From NCBI RefSeq assembly GCF_030161375.1, contig NZ_BSSQ01000011.1, forward strand, positions 1 through 64,000: 64,000 bases of DNA. Reading direction: 5' to 3'. The notes below the pieces were generated by a model. It was not told the origin of the DNA, searched no databases, and saw only the letters and a program-made list of their open reading frames with translations. Positions 44,285-53,030 of the stretch are shown in pieces; the stretch's first letter is position 1, and every line of letters starts with the position of its first letter. Source of the stretch: Paenibacillus glycanilyticus. Its GTDB lineage: Bacteria > Bacillota > Bacilli > Paenibacillales > Paenibacillaceae. A program made the translations under genes and the position numbers.

Positions 44285-44407
44285 CGTACAGCCTCCAATC
44301 TTGGATATTTACTTGTTATATATAGACGTTAGTCGAGCGAAGATGTTTCAATTTTATACTTGATTACGTGGTAAGTGATTTAGGGGTAAATATTTTTTCC
44401 ATAAACT

Positions 44408-44435
44408 TGAAACGTCATTATGGTATCCTCGTATA
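44408..44435 (+). promoter_or_regulatory. ECF (SigW-type) promoter
   Basis: TGAAAC (44408-44413), exactly 16 bp, then CGTATA (44430-44435). This is a full match to the SigW consensus TGAAAC-N16-CGTA of Bacillus. It lies about 37 bp upstream of the first start codon of the 44472-47694 operon, so the operon is probably induced by envelope stress. Confidence 0.85.
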
Positions 44436-44471
44436 GTAGAAACATCCAACGGAAAGGGGGCACAAACACAG

Positions 44472-44681
44472 ATGCGGGTAGTTCTTCTAGTAAAAGATCC
44501 GAAAGCGGGGCTGAGACAGATTGATGACAGGGAGTGGGATTCCGCGATGATCGCCTCTTTGGAGCATGTCAATTATTTGACCATCCATGGCGAGGAGTAT
44601 CAGACGCTTGAAGGCAAGCTGAATCTCGATGCGGGGCAGCTAGAGCTCCTCCTCGTTCGAATGAATAACAAGACCATATAG
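44472..44681 (+). CDS. Small protein, first gene of the ECF operon
   Basis: 69 residues. MRVVLLVKDPKAGLRQIDDR begins with a beta-strand-like stretch; the rest is acidic and helical (LNLDAGQLELLLVRMNNKT). GGGGG is 12 bases before ATG. No signal or membrane segment is seen. I do not recognise the family. Confidence 0.6.
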   Translation: MRVVLLVKDPKAGLRQIDDREWDSAMIASLEHVNYLTIHGEEYQTLEGKLNLDAGQLELLLVRMNNKTI

Positions 44682-44701
44682 ACGGAAAGAAGGGAAAGGG
44701 C

Positions 44702-45433
44702 ATGCAAGAACATAAAAAAGAGGACTCAGCCAAATCCAAACTTTTGACGAAAGACGGTCTGCCGCTGAAGGTGCTCTCCACTTCGCTTGGTATTGCGCTG
44801 CTGGCTAATTTGGCGGCTGTGCCTATACAAGCCGGAGCCGCAGGCTCATCGGCAACAGCAACCCCTACGCCAACACCAACGCCAACCGTCAGCAGTACAG
44901 CATCGGGGCCGAAACTTGTTGAATGGTCCAGTGAAGCCGTCAAACGCTACTATGATCCTGCCGTTGACTGGAATCTGCCGTTGCCATCCGACAAAGAACT
45001 GGACGAAGCGGGAGAAGCACAAGAGAGTCCTGCGGTTACATCTGTCGGCGGTACCGGCGGGGGCACAACGACCGTTATTCAGCAATCTTCGGGTTTTGGC
45101 TGGGACGATCTGATGCTGTATCATTTGTTGTTTAACGGCGGCAGCTCCTATTCATCGCAAACCTGGGCCTCCTCCCATCGTTCTTACCAGTACGGCAGCA
45201 CTCGTCCTTACGAACCTAAAACCTATTCGAACGGCAAATTCCAGAATAAGCCGGTTGTTGGTTCATCGGTATCGCCGCCGAAGACGTCTAGCTCAACCGG
45301 TACGGTTACCCGTCGTTCGACGTCATCTTCACCAGGAGGGATCGGCGGCAAATCGAGCGGGTTTAGTTCCTCTTCATCCAGCTCCTCCGGTTCGCATTCC
45401 AGTTCCGTTTCTTCGGGAGGTTTTGGCGGATGA
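44702..45433 (+). CDS. Ser/Gly-rich exported protein (YgiB/YjfM-like)
   Basis: 243 residues. An N-terminal basic part and a hydrophobic segment (LSTSLGIALLANLAAVPIQA) direct export. Then come Thr-Pro repeats (TATPTPTPTPT), a conserved-looking block (VEWSSEAVKRYYDPAVDWNL, SGFGWDDLMLYHLLFNGGSS) and a long Ser/Thr/Gly-rich tail ending SSGGFGG. The layout (hydrophobic block, Ser-rich stretch, TVTR, Gly-Phe-Gly end) recalls enterobacterial YgiB/YjfM (DUF1190), encoded beside GSP-synthase-like ligases. Here the ligase gene follows with an ATGA overlap. It may be the ligase's substrate (inference). Confidence 0.7.
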   Translation: MQEHKKEDSAKSKLLTKDGLPLKVLSTSLGIALLANLAAVPIQAGAAGSSATATPTPTPTPTVSSTASGPKLVEWSSEAVKRYYDPAVDWNLPLPSDKELDEAGEAQESPAVTSVGGTGGGTTTVIQQSSGFGWDDLMLYHLLFNGGSSYSSQTWASSHRSYQYGSTRPYEPKTYSNGKFQNKPVVGSSVSPPKTSSSTGTVTRRSTSSSPGGIGGKSSGFSSSSSSSSGSHSSSVSSGGFGG

Positions 45434-46656
45434 GTTCCGAGATCTTCAAAGTCATTGGCGAACCTCATCCAGACCGGGCGCACAAAGTGGCTCTTCTCAA
45501 TGAAATGGGCTTTACTTGGGCCGATTTGGAATCGGAACACTATTGGATTGACCAAGTAGTAGGAATGAAGAGAGAGATTTACGAGGAGCTCGAGCAGGCT
45601 TCTAGACAATTGTGGCACATTATGGACAAAACGGCGCGCTACATACATGGCAAACATGATCTCTACCAGCTCATCGGCATTCCCGCAATATTATGGGATT
45701 TAATAGATTTGTTGCCTATGCCCGCAGAAGGCGTAATTAGCAGGTATGCTAGATTCGATTATGCCATTACGCCTGACGGCAAGATCAAGATGCTTGAATT
45801 AAACGCGGATACGCCTACCGGTTACGTAGAAGCATCAATTGCAACACCGTGGTTATGTGAAGAAGCGGGCGTCCGTTCTTCTAATGGGAGAATGATAGAC
45901 CTTGTTGCATCCGCATGGGAGATTGAGCAGCCGGACACCGTAGCTTGCGTCGCATACGGCACCCACCAGGAAGACTCCGGCACTATCGAAGCCTTGGCCA
46001 AACATAGCGGACTGGAGCTTCGTTTGGAGGATTGTCTGGAATTATGGGTGGATAACGGGATATTGAAAAACGGACATGGAGAGCCGATCCGCCGCATGTT
46101 TGCTCTCTATCCGAAGGAATGGATGGCGCATGACGATGGAGGAGAAGCGTTAGCATATGCCATCGAGAAAGGCTATTTGCACCTAATTAATTCGGTTCAT
46201 AGCATTCTGCTGCAATCCAAAGGTTTGCAAGCCGCAACATGGGGATTATATGAGCTTGGCGTATTATTTGGCGATGAAGAGCGGGAAACAATAGAGCGCT
46301 ATATGCTGCCTACCTATAACAAACCCGTATTTGACGGCGACTTTGTGTCCAAATCGATGTTTGGGCGCGAAGGTGGTTCGGTCAAGATTTTCGATCAGGG
46401 AGGGCAGCTTGAGGTGGAAGATCAGGAAGCTTACGATACAAGCGAGTTATTCCCGGTGGTGTATCAGAGAAGAACCGAGTTATCCCGCATTCACACCACA
46501 GCCGGAGAGCTTCATCTATTAGTAGGCATGTTTATGATTAATGGGGAGACCGGCGGTCTTCTTGGGCGGGCCGGCGGACCCATTACCGGCAATTCGAGTC
46601 ATTTTATCCCGATTGGAGTGTTGGAACAAGATGAAGAAATTAACGGTCGTCATTAG
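45430..46656 (+). CDS. Glutathionylspermidine synthase-like ATP-grasp ligase (YjfC/YgiC family)
   Basis: 408 residues, cytoplasmic. It covers the C-terminal ligase domain of glutathionylspermidine synthase without the amidase domain: ARFDYAITPDGKIKMLELNA, DTPTGYVEAS, LYPKEWMAHDDGG, LPTYNKPVFDGDFVSKSMFG and the ATP-grasp loop GREGGSVKI. YgiC/YjfC relatives are peptide-type ligases, not glutathionylspermidine makers. The start overlaps the stop of the Ser/Gly-rich protein gene (ATGA) with GGGAGG before it. This tight link suggests that it modifies that protein or a related peptide. Confidence 0.9.
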   Translation: MSSEIFKVIGEPHPDRAHKVALLNEMGFTWADLESEHYWIDQVVGMKREIYEELEQASRQLWHIMDKTARYIHGKHDLYQLIGIPAILWDLIDLLPMPAEGVISRYARFDYAITPDGKIKMLELNADTPTGYVEASIATPWLCEEAGVRSSNGRMIDLVASAWEIEQPDTVACVAYGTHQEDSGTIEALAKHSGLELRLEDCLELWVDNGILKNGHGEPIRRMFALYPKEWMAHDDGGEALAYAIEKGYLHLINSVHSILLQSKGLQAATWGLYELGVLFGDEERETIERYMLPTYNKPVFDGDFVSKSMFGREGGSVKIFDQGGQLEVEDQEAYDTSELFPVVYQRRTELSRIHTTAGELHLLVGMFMINGETGGLLGRAGGPITGNSSHFIPIGVLEQDEEINGRH

Positions 46657-47305
46657 CGCGCTGCTGCTAAGCGTTAGCCTGAGCTCCTGCGCGGAAAATG
46701 ATCCCGAATACGTGTTTAGCACAAGCTCGGACCAAGGGACTTGGTCTAGCGGAGAAAGTGCAAGCGTGTCCCAGACGACAGCAACGCCAACGCCTCATCC
46801 GGTACGGAATATTCCATGGGATTACCGCGTTGTAGAAGAACAGGTCGGAGATCTCGTTGGCAGCGACATGACGATTATTCCGGACAACACGCTTCTTCCC
46901 AATGATAATAACTATGCAACGGGAGATAAAATATTTGTGCTTCAATACATGGACGCCCAATTAACAACGGATGATCAGAATCGGAGCCAGATTAAACTCT
47001 CATCCTGGGATACCTTGAAATCGTTCAAGGACCAGAAAGCCGCTACCGACGATTTGGCTACATTAAAGGAAACGATTCAAACGGAAGTGGATCTGATTGG
47101 CGTCTATAAGACGGAAAACGCGGGCAAGACGCGTGAATTTGCCGTAGTTACTTTGCCATCCGGCAATGTGGTGAAGCAACCGATCAGCGATGAGAAATAT
47201 GCTTCGCTCAAGACAAAGTCCAAAGTGAAAGTAAATATCGAGCAGGTTCATTTGTACAACGATTATGATCAAGTATATTCGAAATTCCGGGGGTGGGCGG
47301 ATTGA
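46631..47305 (+). CDS. Lipoprotein of the ECF operon
   Basis: 224 residues. A lipoprotein signal ends SVSLSSC, followed by a Ser/Thr-rich linker with TPTP and then a folded domain (about 60-224) with VVEEQVGDLVGSDMTIIPDN and FAVVTLPSGNVVKQPISDEK. The ATG overlaps the ligase gene by 26 bp (GGAG upstream). The family is unknown to me. Probably sits on the outer face of the membrane beside the DUF350 protein. Confidence 0.75.
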   Translation: MKKLTVVISALLLSVSLSSCAENDPEYVFSTSSDQGTWSSGESASVSQTTATPTPHPVRNIPWDYRVVEEQVGDLVGSDMTIIPDNTLLPNDNNYATGDKIFVLQYMDAQLTTDDQNRSQIKLSSWDTLKSFKDQKAATDDLATLKETIQTEVDLIGVYKTENAGKTREFAVVTLPSGNVVKQPISDEKYASLKTKSKVKVNIEQVHLYNDYDQVYSKFRGWAD

Positions 47306-47694
47306 CCGTTTTTATCAATCTTATTGTGAGTGTTGCCGTTATTGTCATTCTGCAGTTAGCAGGAATGCTTGTATTTAGTTTAATGACCCCGTTTAATGAT
47401 CTGGAGGAATTGAAAAAAGGGAATATGGCCGTTGGCCTGGCATTTGGCGGCAAATTTCTGTCAACGGCGCTGATCATTGGCGTTGCGGCTTATACGAACT
47501 CCTCTATCTGGTATATGATGTTATGGTTTCTGGTTGGGTACTTTATTCTGGTCGCCTCTTACTGGATCTTCGAGTTGGTTACGCCGGGCCTTAAAATTTC
47601 CGAGCATCTGCAAAAAGGCAATGTCGCCATCGGCGCGCTTCTCTGCTTCGTATTTATTGGAACCAGCTTCGCGGTCAGCAGCTTGATTGTTTAA
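47302..47694 (+). CDS. DUF350 membrane protein (YjfL-like)
   Basis: 130 residues with four membrane segments and the DUF350 repeat pattern: FNDLEELKKGNMAVGLAFGG and ISEHLQKGNVAIGALLCFVF. TTG 47302 overlaps the lipoprotein stop (TTGA), with GGGGGTGG upstream. In E. coli yjfL is encoded with the ligase yjfC and yjfM, so its presence here supports the reading of the operon as a yjf-like system. Confidence 0.9.
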   Translation: MTVFINLIVSVAVIVILQLAGMLVFSLMTPFNDLEELKKGNMAVGLAFGGKFLSTALIIGVAAYTNSSIWYMMLWFLVGYFILVASYWIFELVTPGLKISEHLQKGNVAIGALLCFVFIGTSFAVSSLIV

Positions 47695-47698
47695 AGAA

Positions 47699-47747
47699 AA
47701 GGGCAGTCCCCTATGTCATCATGAATGACGACCGGGACTCCCCTTAT
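47699..47747 (+). terminator. ECF operon terminator
   Basis: AAGGGCAGTCCC and GGGACTCCCCTT pair around an inner GTCAT/ATGAC stem. The T tract is weak. Confidence 0.65.
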
Positions 47748-47752
47748 GCAAT

Positions 47753-48433
47753 TTATTTATACATGTCAGCTTGAATAGATTTTAACTTGGTAAGATGTTC
47801 CTTTAATTGATTCAATAAAGGAGTTTTAGAATACGGCGTTTGTCCTCTATAAGCCATCTGAGCAGCTGTTTCCTTATAGGAGTTAATCGTTTGATCTAAA
47901 GCGCGAAGCTCTGTAGCAAAACTTTTTAATGTTTCACGCGTCTTGGCATTCAGTTGTTGATTTGGCTTTGACTTCCAGTAGCTATAGCTAATGTTGTGCA
48001 AAGGAATCCATACATCCGCCTGAAAGGCAAGGATGAACATATCACTCTGGAAATCGGAAGTCATAACAGTCTCGTTTATGGAGATCTTGGGAACCGTATT
48101 CTTAGTGAAACTATCACTAAACTCAATAATCGTTAACATTTGTTCGGTGAAAAATTTAGCTTGGGTTTGAGACTTGTAAAGTAGTTGTTGAATGGTTGCC
48201 GGGTTTTCATTTTCTTTTGATGCGCTTATTTTCTCTAAGGTTTGCGCTAGCGGAATGGCAGAAGAGGCGTGGGTAACGATATAAATATAGCCAGATTCGC
48301 TCTTCTGTTGATAAAGGGATTTAAGATTATTGTATTTCTCTTCCCATTTATGATTGATGTGGTTGTAAGTTGCGGTACTGATTAAGACGAGAGCAATAAA
48401 AATAAGTATGTAGGTTCGCAGCTGTTTAGGCAT
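47753..48433 (-). CDS. Membrane-anchored protein of unknown function
   Basis: 226 residues. One N-terminal membrane helix (TYILIFIALVLISTATYNHI) is followed by an extracytoplasmic helical domain of ~190 residues rich in Lys, Ser and Gln (ENPATIQQLLYKSQTQAKFF; TLKSFATELRALDQTINSYK). GAGAGG precedes ATG. No known motif. Confidence 0.65.
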   Translation of the reverse strand: MPKQLRTYILIFIALVLISTATYNHINHKWEEKYNNLKSLYQQKSESGYIYIVTHASSAIPLAQTLEKISASKENENPATIQQLLYKSQTQAKFFTEQMLTIIEFSDSFTKNTVPKISINETVMTSDFQSDMFILAFQADVWIPLHNISYSYWKSKPNQQLNAKTRETLKSFATELRALDQTINSYKETAAQMAYRGQTPYSKTPLLNQLKEHLTKLKSIQADMYK

Positions 48434-48571
48434 GGTTTGTTCCTCTCTAATGATCGTAGATGTTAGCTTTGTATGAAATGCTAATGGAGAATAACATTAT
48501 TAAATGAATATGACAAATGGAAAAAAAATCTACGCTTTATAGATGATGAAGAAGACAGTAACGGCACGATT

Positions 48572-48615
48572 ATACCATCTACCACGCAATATTGGCGTGT
48601 AGATGGTATTTTTTG
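48572..48615 (+). terminator. Lone rho-independent terminator
   Basis: ATACCATCTACCACGC pairs with GCGTGTAGATGGTAT (one bulge), followed by TTTTTT. No plus-strand gene ends here. Confidence 0.8.
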
Positions 48616-48665
48616 TTTGCCAGGTCACAATTTTTACCTTCGAAGTCACGGGAATGGTAGTTATA

Positions 48666-48680
48666 TTGTAATCGCTTACT
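48666..48680 (+). promoter_or_regulatory. CcpA cre site
   Basis: TTGTAATCGCTTACT is a perfect match to WTGNAANCGNWNNCW, 83 bp upstream of the glucanase gene. It suggests catabolite repression by CcpA. Confidence 0.8.
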
Positions 48681-48762
48681 TATTGTGGAGATGTGAGAAG
48701 TTTGAGCGAGAGGAGGAAGCGTGCGTTAACGGTTAAGAACTTAATCCATTGGAGGTTATCTC

Positions 48763-51700
48763 ATGTTGAAACGAATGAAAGGCAACCGTATTTTCATCTA
48801 TGCGCTCACTTTGGCTTTGTTGGTTCTTCAACTGCCGTTCTCGGCGGCTGTGTCCGCAGCGTCCCAAACGTACGAAGCGGAATCGGCAAGCCGCTCTGGC
48901 GGAGTTGTTGTAGCCACGGACCACACGGGCTACACGGGTTCAGGTTTTGTGGGCGGATATACCGATGCGAATAAAGGCAATGCCGCAACCGCGTTTGCGG
49001 TAAGCGCTGGCGCGGCAGGCAGCTATACCACTGCGGTTCGATATGCAAACGGCACAGGCTCGGCAAAGACGTTAAGCTTATACGTTAACGGAACAAAGGT
49101 GAAGCAAATCTCGCTTCCGGCAACGGCGGACTGGAATAGCTGGACTACGCAAACCGAAACGGTTTCTTTGAATGCGGGCAGCAATACCATTGCTTACAAG
49201 TTCGACTCAGCCGATTCCGGTAACGTGAATGTGGACAATATCGTGGTAAGCGATACGTCCTCAGGCTCCACCGGCTCCAACCTAGCGTTAAACAAGTCCG
49301 TTACCTCCAATAATAATGTCTCGGGTTTTGCTGCGGCAAACGCAGTCGACGGGAACACCGCCACTTATTATGAAGGTGCGGCGAATTCGTATCCGAATAC
49401 GCTTACGGTTGATCTCGGCAGCGCTCAGAACGTAAACTCCGTTGTTCTGAAGCTTCCGGCGGCGTGGGGGACAAGATCGCAGACGATAGCCGTATCGACG
49501 AGTTCGGACAATAATACTTATAGCACGGCTGCAGCATCCAATTCGTACACGTTTAACCCGTCTTCAGGCAATACGGTTACGATTTCTTTCGCTTCGGCTT
49601 CAGCCAGATATTTGAAAGTAAGCTTTACTGCCAATTCCGGCGCTACTGGCGGGCAAGTCTCCGAGCTTGAAGCGTACGGAAGCGCCGGTACCGTTACGCC
49701 TCCTCCAACGTCGCCGGCCGGAACCTATGAAGCGGAAGCCGCTGTATTATCCGGCGGTACTGCCGTAGCTGCTGATCATACCGGCTACAGCGGAACAGGC
49801 TTTGTGGGCGGATTTATTGACTCCAATAAAGGCAACGCTGCGGTAACTTTTAATGTCAATGTGGCAGCAGCAGGCAGTTATGCGGTTACGTTAAAATATG
49901 CAAACGGCTCGACGGCAGCCCAATCTTTAAGTCTCTATGCGAACGGGACAAAAGCCATGCAAACGTCCCTTCCGGCTACGGCGAACTGGGATACTTGGAA
50001 TACAAAAGCCGACACGGTAACTTTAAATGCCGGCAATAACACGATCATGTACAAATTCGATACGACTGACACCGGCAATGTGAATATCGACAAAATCGAG
50101 GTAGCTATCGTCGAGACTCCTCCGGTTACGCCTCCTCCTGCGGGTTCGTACGGGGCAACGATGCCTTACGATACTTATGAAGCGGAAGATCTGACTTATA
50201 CGGGGACGGTAGTTGGGCCAAATACCACCTTCGGCAACATCGCTTCGGAAGCTTCCGGACGTAAAGCGGTTCAGCTTACCGCGGCAGGGCAATACGTGCA
50301 ATTCACTTTGGCCAAAGCGGCCAAAGGCGTAACGATCCGATATTCCATTCCGGACAATGCGGCTGGAACGGGAATCGATTCGGCGATCAGCATGTATGTT
50401 GGCGGCACGTTGTTCAAAGATATTAACCTGACTTCCAAATATAGCTGGATTTATGGATCGTGGGGAACGGAAGGCGGATTGATCCGCTGGTCGAACAACC
50501 CAAGCGCAACGCCAACAACGCCGCATCAAATGTACGATGAAGTATCGGTGTTGCTGAATCAGGAATATCCGGCAGGTACGGTTATCAAGCTGCAGCGGAA
50601 CGCGACAAACCTGAATTTCAGCTCGACTTCGAACGTAACCGTCGATCTGATTGAAACGGAAGCCGTTCCTGCTGCGCTTACGATGCCTTCCAATTATGTT
50701 TCGATCACGAGTTATGGCGCGGTTGCGGGCGATGGCGCAGATGATACAACGGCTATGAACAATGCCATCAATGCCGTGAAAAACTCCGGCGGCACGTACA
50801 AAGGGGTATGGATTCCGGCCGGTACTTTTACGCTGAACAACGGAACTGTAGGCGCCGGATATGACGGAAGCGGCACAAGAGTGTATCTGGACAGCGGCAT
50901 TTCAATGAAAGGAGCGGGCGTCTGGTATTCCGCGTTGTCCGGCAACTTTGCAGGACTCTACCTGCGCGGAGGCAATGTTACCATTTCGGATTTCAAGATT
51001 AGCGGTAACGATAGAATTCGCGACGACCGGAACGGCGTGTCCGGCATCGAAGGAAACGGCACCAATTCAACGCTGACCAACATGTGGATCGAACATACCA
51101 AAGTAGGCATTTGGCTATCTAATCAGACGAATAACGCTAGCGTCTCGAACTCCAGAATCCGGGATGTATGGGCGGACGGACTAAATCTGCATTACGGCAC
51201 AACCAATTCTACGGTTACCAATAATTCCGTCCGCAACAGCGGGGACGATGGTCTTGCCATGTGGTCGGATACGTATCTGGACACGAATAATACGTTCAGC
51301 TACAATACCGTTCAAATTCCTGCACTAGCAAATAATATCGGCATCTACGGCGGCAAAGACAACAAAGTCATGAATAACCTGTTGATCGATACCGTTGTGA
51401 ACGGCTCGGGCATTTCGTTTGGCACAAACTTTGAACCGCCTTCCATGACAGGTACGTTAACCATCCAAGACAACGTGCTCATCCGAACCGGTTCCTATCA
51501 CAAAGATTACGGCTATCAGATCGGCTCGATCTGGGCCTATTGGGTCAATAACAACGGCAGAGCCCAGAACCTGGCGGTTACGGTATCCGGCAATACGATT
51601 CAAGATAGCATCTACTCCGGTATCTTCATCGAGGAGCCGGCTCCGAATGTGACGGTCACGTACGCCTCGAACAAGATCATTAATGCAGGCACGTACGGCG

Positions 51701-51828
51701 TGTATGTGAGAGGAAGCGCGACCGGAAGTTCGGTCTTTAACAACAATACGGTAAACGGCGCTCCATCCGGTAAATTCTCAAACACGTCCACGAACTTTAC
51801 GGTAAGCGGAACGGGGAACAACTGGTAG
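48763..51828 (+). CDS. Secreted multidomain GH87-type alpha-1,3-glucanase-like protein
   Basis: 1021 residues. Signal peptide (1-33); CBM6/35-like module 1 (about 36-155: YEAESASRSGGVVVATDHTG); discoidin/F5-8C module (about 172-305: NLALNKSVTSNNNVSGFAAA); second CBM6/35-like module (about 318-440, a near copy of the first); TP-rich linker; a beta-sandwich (about 465-650: YEAEDLTYTGTVVGPNTTFG); then a right-handed beta-helix from about 660 (ITSYGAVAGDGADDTTAMNN). Asp805 (WADGLN) and the pair Asp828-Asp829 (SGDDGLAM) match the spacing of the three catalytic Asp recalled for GH87 enzymes. This architecture resembles Bacillus/Paenibacillus fungal-wall mutanases. GGAGG precedes ATG; no cell-wall anchor. 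Confidence 0.85.
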   Translation: MLKRMKGNRIFIYALTLALLVLQLPFSAAVSAASQTYEAESASRSGGVVVATDHTGYTGSGFVGGYTDANKGNAATAFAVSAGAAGSYTTAVRYANGTGSAKTLSLYVNGTKVKQISLPATADWNSWTTQTETVSLNAGSNTIAYKFDSADSGNVNVDNIVVSDTSSGSTGSNLALNKSVTSNNNVSGFAAANAVDGNTATYYEGAANSYPNTLTVDLGSAQNVNSVVLKLPAAWGTRSQTIAVSTSSDNNTYSTAAASNSYTFNPSSGNTVTISFASASARYLKVSFTANSGATGGQVSELEAYGSAGTVTPPPTSPAGTYEAEAAVLSGGTAVAADHTGYSGTGFVGGFIDSNKGNAAVTFNVNVAAAGSYAVTLKYANGSTAAQSLSLYANGTKAMQTSLPATANWDTWNTKADTVTLNAGNNTIMYKFDTTDTGNVNIDKIEVAIVETPPVTPPPAGSYGATMPYDTYEAEDLTYTGTVVGPNTTFGNIASEASGRKAVQLTAAGQYVQFTLAKAAKGVTIRYSIPDNAAGTGIDSAISMYVGGTLFKDINLTSKYSWIYGSWGTEGGLIRWSNNPSATPTTPHQMYDEVSVLLNQEYPAGTVIKLQRNATNLNFSSTSNVTVDLIETEAVPAALTMPSNYVSITSYGAVAGDGADDTTAMNNAINAVKNSGGTYKGVWIPAGTFTLNNGTVGAGYDGSGTRVYLDSGISMKGAGVWYSALSGNFAGLYLRGGNVTISDFKISGNDRIRDDRNGVSGIEGNGTNSTLTNMWIEHTKVGIWLSNQTNNASVSNSRIRDVWADGLNLHYGTTNSTVTNNSVRNSGDDGLAMWSDTYLDTNNTFSYNTVQIPALANNIGIYGGKDNKVMNNLLIDTVVNGSGISFGTNFEPPSMTGTLTIQDNVLIRTGSYHKDYGYQIGSIWAYWVNNNGRAQNLAVTVSGNTIQDSIYSGIFIEEPAPNVTVTYASNKIINAGTYGVYVRGSATGSSVFNNNTVNGAPSGKFSNTSTNFTVSGTGNNW

Positions 51829-51858
51829 AACAACTAATAGATCATAGCGCGTCAAGGA

Positions 51859-51893
51859 GGCAGCCCGGCTATTTAGCCGGGCTGCCATTTTTT
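51859..51893 (+). terminator. Glucanase gene terminator
   Basis: GGCAGCCCGGCT-ATTT-AGCCGGGCTGCC followed by ATTTTTT. Confidence 0.93.
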
Positions 51894-52022
51894 CACCTGT
51901 TCGATTAGGCTAAGACATGTGATAATAGACGGAAGTCATAGGAATAAAGTTCCACGTCGAAATAGTGAAACCAATCGCGGTGCTATACGTATTGATCACA
52001 TTACATTTTAGGAGGCTATTAA

Positions 52023-52862
52023 ATGCCTGGCATCAGGATTGTTACCGATTCCACAACTGATTTGCCGCAGGAACTGCTTGACCAGCACCAAGTGGAGGTC
52101 ATTCCGCTGTCGGTATATGTAGATGGAGAAACGTACGAGGATAACGTAACGATTTTTCCCATTGAATTTATTCACAAGATGAAAAATGCCTCCGAGCTGC
52201 CCAAAACGTCTCAGCCGGCAGTTGGCGTATTCCTCGACATGTACGACCGGCTGGGCAAAGACGGGGACACGATTATCTCCATTCATATGACAAGCGGCCT
52301 TAGCGGAACGTATGCTTCTGCCCGTGCCGCGGCGGAGATGTCATCGAGCGATGTGGTCGTGATCGACTCGCAAATGATTTCGCAAGCGCTTGGTTTTCAA
52401 GTCATGGAAGCAGCGAAGCTTGCCAAAGAAGGTTTTTCCGTTCAGCAAATTAAGACTAGATTGAAGAGTATGTTGGACAATACCTCTTTATTGGTCGTTG
52501 TTGATACGCTCGAAAATCTCGTAAAAGGCGGCCGGGTCGGCAAAGCAAAAGGGTGGATCAGCTCCATTCTCAGCATTAAGCCGATTGCCATGCTTCAGGA
52601 AGGCGTGTATACGCCTCTGACGAAGGTCCGGACAACCTCTCAAATTGTTAAAAGTTTAATGGAACGATTCAAAAGCGATACCGACGGCAAGGAAATTACG
52701 GATATCGGAATCTCGCACGCGGATAATATCAGCTTGGCTGAACGGTTGCGCGAAGAGATAAGCCGGATTACCTCTACGCCGGTGCGGATCCAACCCGCAA
52801 CGCCGGTAATAACGACGCATACGGGGCCGGGGGCAATCGGCTTTATGTATTGCGTGAAATAG
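52023..52862 (+). CDS. DegV family fatty-acid-binding protein
   Basis: 279 residues. N-terminal IRIVTDSTTDLPQELLDQHQ and the DegV motifs KTSQPAVGVFLDMY, IHMTSGLSGTYASA and VDTLENLVKGGRVGKAKGWI are complete. FakB-type DegV proteins bind a fatty acid for phosphorylation by FakA; whether this one does is inferred from family. TTAGGAGG precedes ATG. Monocistronic. Confidence 0.94.
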   Translation: MPGIRIVTDSTTDLPQELLDQHQVEVIPLSVYVDGETYEDNVTIFPIEFIHKMKNASELPKTSQPAVGVFLDMYDRLGKDGDTIISIHMTSGLSGTYASARAAAEMSSSDVVVIDSQMISQALGFQVMEAAKLAKEGFSVQQIKTRLKSMLDNTSLLVVVDTLENLVKGGRVGKAKGWISSILSIKPIAMLQEGVYTPLTKVRTTSQIVKSLMERFKSDTDGKEITDIGISHADNISLAERLREEISRITSTPVRIQPATPVITTHTGPGAIGFMYCVK

Positions 52863-52873
52863 TAGGCCAACAC

Positions 52874-52907
52874 ACCGTCGCTTCTTGGAGAAGCGGCGGT
52901 TTTTTTC
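52874..52907 (+). terminator. degV-type gene terminator
   Basis: ACCGTCGCTTCT-TGG-AGAAGCGGCGGTTTTTTT. Confidence 0.92.
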
Positions 52908-53030
52908 TAGGTATAAAGATAGAAAACACGAATATAAAAATGGTAGTTGGAACGCTGTAAATTTTTCATTGCTATCTGATGAAGAATTGGATATGATATT
53001 GTCGATTTATAGCGAAGAGAGGCGAATGAA

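Larger units (their letters stand above)
48434..48762. other. Intergenic region with lone terminator and cre site
   Basis: The 329-bp gap holds no supported gene. Its left part (48434-48571) is AT-rich and carries the start region of the minus-strand gene. A strong plus-strand terminator sits at 48572-48615 without a gene in front of it, and the right part carries the cre site and ribosome site of the glucanase gene. Confidence 0.6.

Noticed and set aside
45300..45432. Ser/Gly-rich repeats as a possible tandem repeat array or sequencing artefact
   Set aside because: Codons vary and the frame is held; it reads as the low-complexity tail of an exported protein.
48866..50105. DNA repeat (two copies of a ~370-bp block) as a mobile or CRISPR-like repeat
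   Set aside because: The two copies are the duplicated CBM modules of one protein, with diverged codons.
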